Source: Portulaca oleracea (taxonomy: Eukaryota > Streptophyta > Magnoliopsida > Caryophyllales > Portulacaceae). Taken from it: a DNA stretch of 64,000 nucleotides. The translations under genes were made by a program, and so were the position numbers. The notes under the pieces are model-generated. The model ran no database searches, had not been told where the DNA came from, and saw only the letters and a list, made by a program, of their open reading frames with translations. Positions within the stretch are counted from its first letter, which is position 1. The number at the start of each line of letters is the position of its first letter. Below are positions 22,343-32,795 of this stretch, one piece after another. The stretch covers positions 31,100,927 through 31,164,926 of the forward strand of contig CM055889.1 in NCBI GenBank assembly GCA_029582165.1, read 5' to 3'.

Positions 22343-24149
22343 ATGCATGAATACTTGGGTAAAAAAAAACCAAAAAAAAAAATGCATTGTTTGTGCAAGA
22401 GTCTAGTGGATCATTTGCATGCATACCTACATATGCCACATCGTTGCTCCTGAACGCAACACAGGGGGCTAGTTAAACCTATATGCTATCTCAATCAGAC
22501 CGGACGACATGGTTTCCAATCAGTAAAGAGCAAGATTAGAGCAATCTCTAATCCAACTCTTGCTGGACAAATTAGCATCCAGTCAAGTCATGCATCATCA
22601 GCCAAACATGAATGGCACCTTTCTGGCATGAAGGGTAGAATCATTTCTGCTAGACACGAATGGGACATGTCCGACATGAAGGAAAAAATCTTCACTTGAC
22701 TAGTACAGATCAACGACCGGGCGAAATCCAAGAACCCCTTCCCCCAGTGAAATTTTGGCACCTATGCGCTTGAAGCAAAATTTGAGGTATCATTTACTTT
22801 AAATTCAACTTAAAGTGCTTAAACAAACAGTAACATGAAAGTTACTTCAATGATAACATGCTTGTAGAAGAAATAAAGCATACCGAGGTGTGAGAATGAA
22901 TGAACCACGCATGCTCATCTTGTCAAAAAAACCAACTGCAACTGTCCTTGCATACGGATGTTCCTGTACAGTTGGCTGAGTAGCAAGACGACGTCCTCTC
23001 CACCAAAAAGTCATAGCTTTTCAATAAAAGCTGAAAATACCAAAAAAAAGGAAGAAACACGGCTGAGCGCGCCCAATAAGATGGAGTTGTTCTTCTCAAG
23101 ATTGAAGCATCAAGTCCCCAAATAAGAGCATTTTCCCGACGATTAGACCGACGTAATCTGAGGTAAGTTATCCGGATAAAAAATTCACATGTCATTAAAC
23201 TGACAAAAATTCTTTACTTTTTGAAGAAAAATAAGGGCCATTGGCAGAGTTTCGATGAAGTTCCTCGGCCGCCGGTAAAGCTCGGCACTGTCTCAGCAAT
23301 AAGAGTCATCGACATTGGGTTCGATGGGATCTCAAGAATAAGAGCCACCGGCATCGCGTCCAGTGCAGTCTTGTTAGCATAAAAAATGACACCGTCATCA
23401 AAAAGACCAAAAAACAGGGTCACCAGTAGAGATCGGCGTAAGTCCCCAGCATCAAAGCCACCGACATCGTGACCAGTGAAGTCTCAATCTTCGAGCCATC
23501 GGCATCGTGCCTGATGAAGTCTCGACCCCCAAGACCATCAACATCACGATCGGTGGAGTCCGTCGGCATTGAACATGCCAAACAAACGACACCGGGAAAG
23601 ACTGGGACGACACTGGGAAAGACTAGAACATCAACATCAACTGCGACGCAGAACGAAGCTTCCAAGTGTCAGCCCACACCTTCAAGTAAGGATGTCATCA
23701 GACGCTTGAGATCACTTCAAGTAGAACGTCATTCCCGCCTGAGATCAGCGCATGATATGCAAAAAACTCATCAACAGTCAAGTAGAGCATCATTCTTGCT
23801 CGAGATCATCCCCAAAGAGGCGCATGCCGCCCGCGATCGCGGTGCAGGACCCAGCTTCCAAGCATCACCCCAGGCTTTACAATCCAAAGTCATATCCACA
23901 GGCTTTGCACCACAAAGTCATATCTCGATCGGTGTCCATCAAAATAGTTCTACTTTGATTTTCGTCCTATCCAGTACTCAATCAAAGTGGGCGTCATCAA
24001 CATAAGGAAAATTCGATCCGCCTCGGAAAAGTTCGTTAGGCATCGTCGACAGTTCAGATACATTATGATCAATCTGCCAAATAGGTAATTCTCTATATCT
24101 CTAGCCATCGTTCAAATTAATCTAATGTTGTGCTTTAGTTTCTATGTAG
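22343..24149 (+). other. Noncoding 3' region, homologous to 8429-10645
   Basis: This aligns in order with the truncated Tat element at 8429-10645, including the inverted repeat GATTAGAG-CAAT-CTCTAATC (22534-22553) and degenerate repeats with TGAAGTCTC (23240-23560) and GCCTGAGATCA (23690-23830). No coding similarity; the 178-codon open frame at 23469-24005 runs through these repeats and is not a gene. Confidence 0.65.
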
Positions 24150-24640
24150 GGAACCATCATCAACATCTTCAAACGTCCAACGGTTGCCACCTAAAGGCCT
24201 CCGAAGACATCACCAACATCTTCATTCGTCCAACGTTTGTCACCTAAAGGCCTTCGACGACATTACCGACATCTTCAGTCGTCCAGCGGTTGCCACCTAA
24301 AGGCCTCCAATGACATTACCGACATCTTCAGTCGTCCAACGGTTGCCACCTAAAGGCCTCCGACGACATCAACGACATCTTCAGTCGTCTAACAGCTGCC
24401 ACCTAAAGGCCTCCGACGACATCATCGACATCTTTAGACGTCCAACGGTTGCCACCTAAAGGCCTCCGATGACGTCACCAACATCTTCAGTCGTCCAAAG
24501 TTTGTCACCTAAAGGCCTCTGACGACATTACCGACATCTTCATTCGTCTAACGGTTGCCACCTTAAGGCCTCCAATGACATCACCAACATCTTCAATTGT
24601 CCAACGGTTGCCACCTAAAGGTCGCCGACGATATGAAAGC
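24150..24640 (+). repeat. Tandem array, exactly 53 bp x 9
   Basis: The CGTCCAA anchor recurs at 24174, 24227, 24280, 24333, 24386, 24439, 24492, 24545 and 24598, a constant 53 bp step. Each unit holds CGGTTGCCACCTAAAGGCCT and GACGACATCACCGACATCTTC. It lies about 150 bp before the 3' LTR. The relative has the same array with four units (55220, 55273, 55326, 55379), also at 53 bp. Such arrays in the 3' untranslated region are known from Tat/Ogre elements and can seed satellite DNA. Confidence 0.92.
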
Positions 24641-24791
24641 GACCATCTTCACTAAGGACGCCGTTGAAAGGCATCATCTTTGCAGAAGACCACCGACAAC
24701 ATCCATCTCTTGGTCACAGACGTCAAGCAGTCAGCATCTCTGGCTACTTTGACCTTCGTCCTACTCGGACTCGATCAAAGTAGAAGCTCTC

Positions 24792-26504
24792 TGTAGACAA
24801 CGGATTTTGTACTGGGACAAGGATACAAATCAAGCACAACAAGAAATGAAGCTAGCATGAAAGAAAATCCAATGGGCCTTCCTCAATCAAAATCTACCGG
24901 GCCAACCCACCACAAAAAGCCTTCATTTTCCACAACATACATATGCCCACCATTTCGAATCTCATTTTTTCCATAAGTATTGTTGGCCTTATTTCTTTTG
25001 ATAAGACTAAAGTACATATTATAAGCTTTCCAACGCCTTTTGAATTGCCTCAATCGGAGTCCGGATGAAAGATTTATGGTCGTTCAAATTTGCACTTAGC
25101 CAGTTTCTAAAGCCCTGCGGGTTTTATTAATTCCCAGTCCCAGAAATCTGGTCCAGTAAGAAAATCCTGCCCAGAAGACTGCCAAAACCCGCAGGGGTTT
25201 TAATTTCAGAAGCGGCCCGCCAACGATCGCCACGTCATCGATGCGTGCCATGCGTTGTTATAACCCGCCGAGGTTTTATGATTTTTGCGCCAATTTTCTT
25301 CCCATGCACATCCCTTGATCATAGCCCCACGTGGGTTGACTTGCTTTGACCTCCCGAAATCCGCGGGGGTTTTGATTCTGCATGGATAGGGACATAATCG
25401 TAGGGATGTGTCCCCCTCCATTTCCCTCCAAAAACATCCATCCCTTCACCTATGAATACCCCTTCCATTCCACCCTCATTTCATCTATTATTCTCACCAA
25501 CTATCACCATTATACTCAAATTCTCTCTAATCCTCTTATAATCACTGTCATCATATCACCATTCGTATACCATTCTCCTAATCATTCTCAAATTCATCCT
25601 TCCATTCAAGCTACTGATCAAGGTCAAGTCAAGGGATCAAATTCATCTCATCAGCCACCATTAAGCAAGGTTTGATTTCATTATTATTATTGTTGTATTT
25701 CATCATGGAATTTATGCTTTAATCTCCTTACTTCTACGCGTTTGCATTTTGTAAAATAAAACATCTTCATTCTTATATTGCATGATCAAGAATGAATTAT
25801 TGTGAAATTGATTAAACTTCTCCCTACTCTTTTTCATTTCAAGTTCAATTTTAGTAGAGTCTGTTTTCAAACAGGCGGATTCGAGAGTTCTTATAATTCT
25901 TGAATTCGTAACCTTACCCCCGAACTTAGAAATCGGGTTTCGTAGACCCGAGTTATTTACTTTATTTTATGTTTTGCCGATTTCCTTAAATCGGCTGGCG
26001 ACTTTTTATCTTTTTTATACAATTCGTTTAATTATTTAAAATATACGCATTTGCATTAAAATAATTAAAAATGGTTTAATAAATTCTTCTCATCAATCCA
26101 AGGCTAAATCCGAGAGAAAATCGGCCAGAAAATAATAAAACCCCTGCGGGTTTTATCATCTTCTACCCAACTTTCTCTGGGCCAAGGAAGCACACGGCCC
26201 AACCAAGGAATTATCAAAACCCCTGTGGGTTTTAACGATTCCTGGCGGCCCGTTTGCTTCCTCTCAGGCCTGGATCTGATGTTTGGGTCGGTATCGAATC
26301 ATTGTTAAAGTATTTTGGTGCTATTTCGAGTATTTAAATAATAAAAAACGGATTTGTAAATAAATAAGTTTCATCACCCCGAAAACGAATTTTGAAAGTT
26401 AAAAATATCCTTATTTAAGGATTAAGCAACCTTCGTCGGCTCCCAATCGTTTAAGTAGCGCATCCAAAACGATTCCCCGAACGAGAATTTTCCGGGGTCC
26501 TACA
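24792..26504 (+). repeat. 3' LTR of the gene-less Tat element
   Basis: 1713 bp, starts TGTAGACAACGG and ends GGGTCCTACA; very similar to 14727-16440 throughout with scattered substitutions, so insertion was fairly recent. It is preceded by the purine tract AAAGTAGAAGC (24777-24787). The AAAACCC-N4-GGGTTTT inverted repeats are kept. Confidence 0.93.
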
Positions 26505-26601
26505 ACAGCGACTTTGCGTACAGCAGATCCTCAATCTGCAACTTCCAGTAGGTGATGTCAGATCCATCAAATTTCTCTATTTCATACTTATCTCCTGCCA
26601 T
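26505..26601 (-). pseudogene. Copia gag, N-terminal 32 codons
   Basis: The minus strand reads ATG at 26601 and MAGDKYEIEKFDGSDITYWK, matching the start of copia Gag proteins (FDG...W motif). It stops at the border of the nested Tat element; the rest of the gag is at 14726 and leftward. Confidence 0.8.
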
Positions 26602-26651
26602 TGTTTGAAAGCGAGTTCTCTTTCACCAACCCTGCAGGCTCTGATACCAGT

Positions 26652-27206
26652 TGTTAGGATCGAAGAGAACTCAAGCAACCACAAACAATATGAGATAAGA
26701 GCGGAAAAGAAATAAGAAATTTGGCACCGAAGGTTTAACGTGGAAAAAAACCAAAGCGGGAAAAAAACTATGAAATCGATGCACTAGTAATATGAGGATT
26801 ACAATACAATGGTTGTGTTTCTCTCTGTCTCACCACTCTGGGATACTAACTGGGATTTTCTGAGATTTATAATAGGGAGAACCTGAACCCCAATATATAA
26901 TAAGAGTACAAGAAGGAACCCTAGGTTACAACCTAGAAATTGCCGCCACAAGGAAAACACAAAGTGGGCCTTTCAACCACGACCCAATCAACGAACGACA
27001 ACAATCATCAGGCGCTGGTGGCGTGTGACGGGCACTGGCAGCGTGCAGCAACCCGAACCTTCTGAGTGAGGCGCTAGGAGCGGGGGGCCTGACGCTGGCA
27101 GCGTCTGTTACTCATGTTCTCTTCCTTGTTCATTTGAGGCGCTGGTGGCGCCTCTCCTTTTCCCCTTCTTCCTTCTCCTTTTCCTATTTGGTGTCCACAC
27201 CCAACA
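26652..27206 (-). repeat. Copia 5' LTR with initiator-tRNA-Met primer site
   Basis: 555 bp partner of 12489-13043. Next to it, after 2 bp, the minus strand reads TGGTATCAGAGCC (26649-26637), the primer-binding site complementary to the 3' end of initiator tRNA-Met, standard for copia elements. The GC-rich palindromic cluster is present as in the other LTR (27005-27155). Confidence 0.92.
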
Positions 27207-27211
27207 ACCAC

Positions 27212-29090
27212 TACCATTAATTACCAAATATGAAATTTTATTATGTGTTCCTGGAGTTTGTGCTCCGAATTGTGTAATTGTTCACTCCATATATGAGGTT
27301 GGTCACTCTCATCAGTGTGATTGTTCACTTCCAAATATCTAGGAGTATGTAAACTTCAGCTACACGTAATATATATTAACCAAATAGAGTTCATTCTATA
27401 TAGGAACAACCCCACTCAAAACCTTCATGTTAGTAAATTAGTCCCTGACTAAACATGTGACCTCTGATTCATGAGATATCCCTTCAAGCTGGAAGTGTAG
27501 ATTATGCATAGATACCTTTGGATAAACTGCTCCACAATGGAACACACACTCGTCCATCCAAGTCTTGAACAATATCTTGAATAGGAATCCAAGTATTGAA
27601 CATAAGATCTCATAGTCCTATTCCTGAGTATACAACATTTTAAGCAGACCTCATAGAGAATATGAGTACTTAACTATCATATCACAACCCTAATGCTGAA
27701 ATTTTATTTAGATAGTAAAATATGGTACTTTTTTCAATGGCAGCCAACCCCAAGAAGTCGAGCTAGCAATCACCATCTCTGGGTATTCCCCAAAGAATGA
27801 ACAATCCACTAGAATGGGTTCACCCCATCCTCGATTAAATTGTCTCCATTTAATGACCATTTCAAACATAACAACCCATAACTTAATGAGAACTTAATAA
27901 TAGAAAAATGAAGTTCACATGAGAGTAGAACATAACAGCCCATAGGAGATGACAAACTAGCTAGATAATATTGGTTCAAATTATTGAACCCTTAGCCATT
28001 GCACAATCAAGATAGAGAGTAATGTTCCCTGCATATAAATACAGGGAACCCTTACCTTTAGTATAATATAATATATATGCAAATAGGCCTTGTAATTAGG
28101 TTGATTATTCTTGTACCCATATAACCCTAACCTCTAGTATTAATACAGGTCATCCCTATACTATTAAGTATTAAGGTAGACAGTCTTTTTGCTACGTTTA
28201 CTATTTATAACCAAGATCCCAATGTGCATTCCCTACTTTCACCCATCCTTTTTGCAAATTACAAATTCCGACAAGTAAATATATCACAAAAGAAGGAACA
28301 AAGAGCAACCCAGAAAGAATAGGCATCAACATACAATATTCAAACTCAATATAAAATGAATCCAAACAAAATTCGCGAAGGGTATTCAACGAAAACAAAA
28401 ACTCACCACACACTGCTGAAAACTTGTCCAAAGAGCTTGAAAAGCCTCCAAATCTTGATATGGAAGTCATAAATTTGGATCTGGGAAAATTAGCTAGTAC
28501 ACGTTTATACATGCATCAAAATCACGAAGTTGAATGAAAATTTAGTGGCATTAATAGAGAAGATGCATGAAAGCGATGGGGAAGAAATACCTAATTCGTA
28601 TATTCTAGTGATGTAAATGAGAATGATTGAGAGCCCGGAAGTGAGAACTAGAAGCAACCCAATAATCAGACTGAGCATAGACAATTCGACGCCTCTCTAT
28701 AAATAAAAATTCAATTATGTAATCGAAAAAAACAAATTGAAAATCTGAGCCCTAAAGATTTGCAAAATCCGAGTCTGTAAATTTATAAAGAGCCAAAACA
28801 CCATGAAGATTATGAGTGTATCGACTATTGACGATGGAGGGCGCTTGACAATTCTAGCGCCATGACCGGCTTCAACGACGGACATACCTCGCAGCCAGAT
28901 CCATTGTTTGAGATTGAAAAAACTAAGTTACCGCCGGCGACCTAGAAACAAATAGCCAGAGATGAACTGGCTCGGGGGGGTGAAGGGCACTGCGAGCAGT
29001 TAGGGCAGTACTGAAAAGTGTGATTTTAGGTTTAAGGGGAAACTAAAATTTCCCTCCCTGCTTTAGAAATTTTAATTAAAATTTCCTATT
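27212..29090. other. Internal CACTA sequence, right of copia
   Basis: AT-rich sequence with no recognisable transposase or other domain on either strand. A GC-richer patch at 28830-29040 lies next to the subterminal repeats. A 103-codon minus-strand open frame (28512-28201) has hydrophobic stretches but no similarity I recognise. This is probably filler of a deletion derivative. Confidence 0.4.
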
Positions 29091-29339
29091 AGTAAATGTT
29101 GGTAAAGTAATTTACCATACCAACAGAAAAGTTAAAGGTTGGTAACCAAATATCAATACCAACAAACATTTTTGGGTTTGATGGTAAAATATTGGCATTA
29201 CCAACAAATCATTTAGTTGTTGGTGATACAATAATAATACCAACAACTACAAAATTTGTTGGTAAAAGGATGGTTTTACCAACAGAAAAAATATCTATCA
29301 CTATCAATCAGTTGGTAAAAGTCCATTTTTTTTGTAGTG

Positions 29340-30690
29340 ACCCCCCTTGCCACCTAGCAATCAGTGCAAGTTGACTACGTAATTGCATATGAATGTATGT
29401 GACTGTATGTGCATGTATGTGCATGTATCTCCAAGCTCTTCCTATGCCTATAAGTACTCCCTCTTGTTGAAGCCAAACTCACTCCTTCATTCACTCATTC
29501 ACTCCCCCTTCACTCATTCTTACACTAATCCATTGCCTTTCATTCCAATCATCTTTTATCTCTATTCTATCATCTTCATCCCTAATCTCTACCATATCAT
29601 TACCATCTCCATCTTTCTACTTTCTTAAACCCCTTATCTCCATTCTTATCATATCTTCCATCATCCATCCATAAACAGCACAAAAATCCACAAAAAAGCC
29701 TAACCTTATACTATCCAAAACACCACAAAAAAGAGCCTTTTTCCTACCCTCTTCCGACCTTCGTCCATCCCTTTTTCCTACCCTTCTTCCATCACTTTCC
29801 TACCACCATAATCTCCATCCCTATTCTACCTATCCTTATTCTTATATAAATTTCATTATAAACAACAAAAAAAGCCTCACATAAATCCCACCAAAACCTA
29901 ACAAAACAACTATCTTTTCTACTATCTTTTTACCCCTTTTTCAATTTATTTTTTGTTCTATTTTGGCATCTTCAAAGAGATGATTCAAGGCACTTGAGAG
30001 GAGCTACTACTAGGGCTAGGCAAGGCTTCTTCTTCAAAAGGCATAATGTAAGCTTTTATGTCTTTCCCCTTTCATGTAAATAAAGTGTACATGTTATACC
30101 TTCTTTAATTCATTTTGCATGATGAATGAAGTAATCTTTTAAAGTTATTATTTATCTCTTTTCCAAGCTTTATTAAAAGCACACTTTATAACTTTTAGTA
30201 GAGCCTTTCCTTTTGTGAGAGGCAAACTCAAAAGGTTCCTACCTTTCGAGTTCGTAACTTTACCCCCGAATCCATTCTTGATTTCGTTGGCGGAGTCTTT
30301 CTTTATTTTCTTTTCGTTTTATCTTGGCTTTTCCCTTAAAAAAGTCGGGTGGCGACTCCTTTTCGAACTAAAACACATCGGGATTGCCTAAACTGTGTTT
30401 AACATAGTTTTACAATGTACCAATGCAACTTTAAGGTGATTTTATGTATTTCTAAATAATGGTTGTTTAAAATTGCTTTCTTCCGAGCCTAACATCTTGT
30501 GAACAATTTGAATTAACCTTAAAGGAGTTGGAATAAGTGGATGTTCACTCTTGAAGGTTTAGTTTAATGATTCATGAGATGTAAAAAGTAAAGGGAAAAC
30601 AATTTTACAACTATTATTCCTGAAATGCACCATTAATTGTTAAAGGGCTTTTCAAAGTTAAACCCCAGCACAAACCCCCAATTCCGTCCC
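29340..30690 (+). repeat. 3' LTR of the truncated Tat element, second segment
   Basis: This continues the LTR interrupted at 11174. The order of landmarks matches other Tat LTRs: a C/T-rich leader-like stretch with CACTCATTC motifs (29480-29620), TTTTAGTAGAGCC (30197), TTCGTAACTTTACCCCCGAA (30250) and GTCGGGTGGCGACTCC (30343). GTATGTGCATGT motifs (29395-29430) continue the ACATGCA theme of the first segment. The right end is not clear; the expected CCTACA terminus was not found and the limit given is approximate. Confidence 0.6.
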
Positions 30691-30757
30691 GCGGGCGTTT
30701 AGAAGTCTGAGCGACGAGAAAAAAATGTCCACATCGAGCCTCAAAGAGGTTCCCTTA

Positions 30758-31673
30758 TGAAGTGGTTTGGGTTCCATTTTCCGCACTTGTGATCTCCGCC
30801 AAGCGAGCCGCCTCATCCACATCGAACCTTGAGTTACAATTCCTGGTAACTCCTGGAATTGCAAGGTTAGTCTCGGCCATCCAATGGATGGGCCCCGAGA
30901 CCTTCTAGGAGGGCTCGTTTGATGCACCGGCCCCGGAGGCCTCGGGACCGGACCGGGCCATCCCGAGATTAGAAGCTAGGAGGTATCGGGCTTCAGGTGT
31001 AGTCCAGGAGTCCATAAACTTCAATCAGGAAGCAGCGCCACTCACAGCAAGCCGTCGCGCACGAGTTGAGTCAGTCGTGCCCGCGACACCGTTCTAGCCA
31101 AGGCGTCGCACCCGTGACCCACTTGGTAGCGCCCACGACACTCGGCAGCAGGTCCAGGGGAGCTTCGAGGCAGAAGGTGGTCGCACCCGCGACGCATCTT
31201 GTCGCGCCCGCGGCAGTCTTCTGGCAAGCATACGGTTGTTTGGAACAGGAGCCGGTTGCGCCCATGACCAACCTCGTCGCGCCCGCGACGTCAGCGCTGT
31301 ACGTGCGTGCTGTTTTATTTTGTGTTGAGTTTGGCTTAATTTTTCTGTTTAGTATAAATACAATGTTTTCACATTTCCCAAGACAAATTATGATTTTATG
31401 ATATGAAATGAATGAGTGTTCCCCAAGCTCTTCCCCTAAAATCTTGTTTACTTTATCCAATCATTGTTTGGTTGTGTTCATGTCTTCCCTTTATTGATTA
31501 TTTGATGATCTTCTTTATGATAATTATCATGGTGGGTTGTTAGCTTTTGGGGGTGGAATCCTTCCTTTTTATCCAAAGGCCCTATTCAATCTTATGGTGT
31601 ACAAGGTTATTGTTCATGGATGTTTATGATATTCTTACTCAAGCTTGTTATCTCCCTCCACGCACACGCTCCA
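30758..31673 (+). repeat. 5' LTR of the gypsy element
   Basis: 916 bp, TGAAGTGG...ACGCTCCA. TATAAATA lies at 31353-31360. From 31075 to 31289 a 14 bp imperfect palindrome GTCGCGCCCGCGAC and variants recur seven times. The start was fixed by the CCTTA duplication and by the purine tract before the matching 3' LTR at 45541. Open frames across this LTR are accidental. Confidence 0.9.
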
Positions 31674-31675
31674 TT

Positions 31676-31688
31676 TGGTATCAGAGCC
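31676..31688 (+). promoter_or_regulatory. Primer-binding site, initiator tRNA-Met
   Basis: TGGTATCAGAGCC lies 2 bp inside the 5' LTR and is complementary to the 3' end of plant initiator tRNA-Met, the usual primer of chromovirus and copia elements. Confidence 0.93.
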
Positions 31689-32009
31689 CAAGGTTTGCAT
31701 TAGCTTGAGTTTTGTTCAATGTTTTGTAGTATACTTCTCTATTGTTAGATTTTGGTGTATTGAATGCAAATATTGGTATTCTCCATCCCTTGTGCCTCCA
31801 AGTGTGTTGGAGAATATTTTCTTGTGATGTGATTGTGAATTTTGAAGCATTTTGGAGCTTTGAGGAGGAGTTGACAAATAGTGCACGGAAGGTGTTCGAT
31901 GAAATTCCCAAATGAGAAAAACACCAAGAACCCTTAGTCAAACACAAGAAAGCCCCCAAACTCCACAAAATATTCCCAAACACATACCGTCCCTCACCTT
32001 TTCCTCGTT
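31689..32009 (+). other. Gypsy leader sequence
   Basis: Untranslated stretch between primer site and gag start. No domain in any frame. Confidence 0.6.
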
Positions 32010-32795
32010 ATGGATGGAGAAGTTAACTCCGAACGAGAGGAATCAAGCCCCTGGGGTAGTCCTCAAATTTGAGCTCTCGAGAACCGACTCACCACCACCT
32101 TCAACAATCGGTTCACCACCCTCGAGCGCAATATGGAAGCACTTATAGTGTGGATTGACAATCTCGCCCAAGAGCGTCCAGTTCCACCCCGATTTGAACG
32201 TCCGAGGCGTGCACCCAGCCCTATCGGTCCTCCTCCCAATTTTGAGTCGAGTGACGATGCTAGAGGCTCCCCTCGACGCCAGTCTCATCGAGAAGTGCAT
32301 GATCGACCCCCTCGTGACGATTTTCAAGACGTCAAGATCGACATCCCCAAGTTCAATGGTTCCAATAATCCGGACGAGTACCTCGAATGGGTTCAATTGA
32401 TGGATAGGATCTTTGAAACCAAGGAATATGATGACGAGAGATCTTTCAAGGTTGCTTGTTTAAAGCCCAACAAAGCCACTTCACTTTGGTTTGAGAACAT
32501 GAAGTCCCAACGAGCTCGGAAAGGTCAAGCAAGGATTTCTACTTAGACACGGCTCAAACAAGTGATGAATCGTCGTTTCTTGCCCAACACTTATAAGAAG
32601 AACATCTTGAAGAAACTATATGCTCTCTCCCAGGGCAGGCGATCTGTCAATGATTACATCTCGGAGTTCGAGCAACTACTCATTAAAAGTGACCTCCAGG
32701 AGCCGGAAGAACAAACGATGATGCGATTCTTGAATGGGTTAGATCCCGCGGTTGCCAAGAAGGTTGAGGTTCAACCCTACTATTCCATGGATGAC
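32010..32795 (+). pseudogene. Gypsy gag, 5' part (two in-frame stops)
   Basis: The frame opens with ATG at 32010 (MDGEVNSEREESS), has a TGA at about 32067, runs through TLERNMEALIVWIDNLAQ and the capsid-like gag domain DIPKFNGSNNPDEYLEW (about 32345), meets a TAG at 32544, and continues in the same frame with RRFLPNTYKKNILKKLYAL, SVNDYISEFEQLL and MMRFLNGLDPAVAKKVEVQPY. At 32795 the Athila-like element interrupts it within a codon run; the remainder, with the zinc knuckle, is at 41973. Retaining one frame with only point stops suggests it decayed slowly. Confidence 0.88.

Larger units (their letters stand above)
14727..26504 (+). mobile_element. Tat-type large retrotransposon derivative without genes
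   Basis: An 11.8 kb unit with two LTRs (14727-16440, 24792-26504), a primer-binding site just inside the 5' LTR and a purine tract before the 3' LTR. It is inserted in the copia gag; flanking pentamers GGAGC and ACAGC are an imperfect target duplication. The 8.35 kb between the LTRs has no gag, protease, RT or integrase that I can recognise. It is instead filled with tandem arrays: about 250 bp x 5, about 90-110 bp x 8, 18 bp x 6, 20 bp x 15 and 53 bp x 9. It must have been copied by proteins from another element. Its close relative at 48642-57091 still has gag. Confidence 0.88.
12489..27206 (-). mobile_element. Ty1/copia element, minus strand, deleted and split
   Basis: Both LTRs are 555 bp (12489-13043 and 26652-27206) and the element is flanked by a perfect 5 bp duplication ACCAC (12484-12488, 27207-27211). 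Net length without the nested Tat element is about 2.9 kb, too short for a full copia (about 5 kb). Remaining parts are the gag start (26601-26505), gag-protease (14726-13531) and a small RT N-terminal fragment (13440-13090). Most of integrase, RT and RNase H is gone. Confidence 0.9.
11175..29339. mobile_element. Non-autonomous CACTA-type DNA transposon
   Basis: The ends are inverted repeats: CACTACAAAAAAATGG at 11175 and its complement, CCATTTTTTTTGTAGTG, ending at 29339. Without the nested copia element it is about 3.4 kb. The outer few hundred bases on both sides hold many copies of CCAACAG / CTGTTGGTAA in both orientations (11200-11520 and 29095-29320), the subterminal repeats typical of CACTA elements that bind transposase. 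The flanking triplets are AAC and ACC, an imperfect 3 bp duplication. I see no transposase. It interrupts the LTR that runs 10646-11174 and 29340-30690. Confidence 0.78.

Noticed and set aside
23469..24005. 178-codon open frame, one of the longer ones outside retroelement genes
   Set aside because: It runs through degenerate noncoding repeats of the Tat 3' region, is not kept in the homologous region at 9400-10600 and shows no domain.
22045..24640. Regular tandem arrays that could look like CRISPR
   Set aside because: Units are contiguous without unique spacers, there are no cas genes, and the setting is a plant retroelement.
28201..28512. Possible host membrane-protein exon on the minus strand
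   Set aside because: No homology recognised, no supporting splice structure, and it lies inside the CACTA element.
31066..31401. Plus-strand 111-codon frame with repeats of VAPATHLVAP type, and its minus-strand partner
   Set aside because: The repeats are the translation of the GTCGCGCCCGCGAC array inside the gypsy LTR; the second LTR copy does the same at 48026-48208.
31676..31688. TGGTATCAGAGCC as part of a tRNA-Met gene (also 26637-26649)
   Set aside because: Only the part matching the tRNA 3' end is present, directly beside an LTR; it is a primer-binding site.
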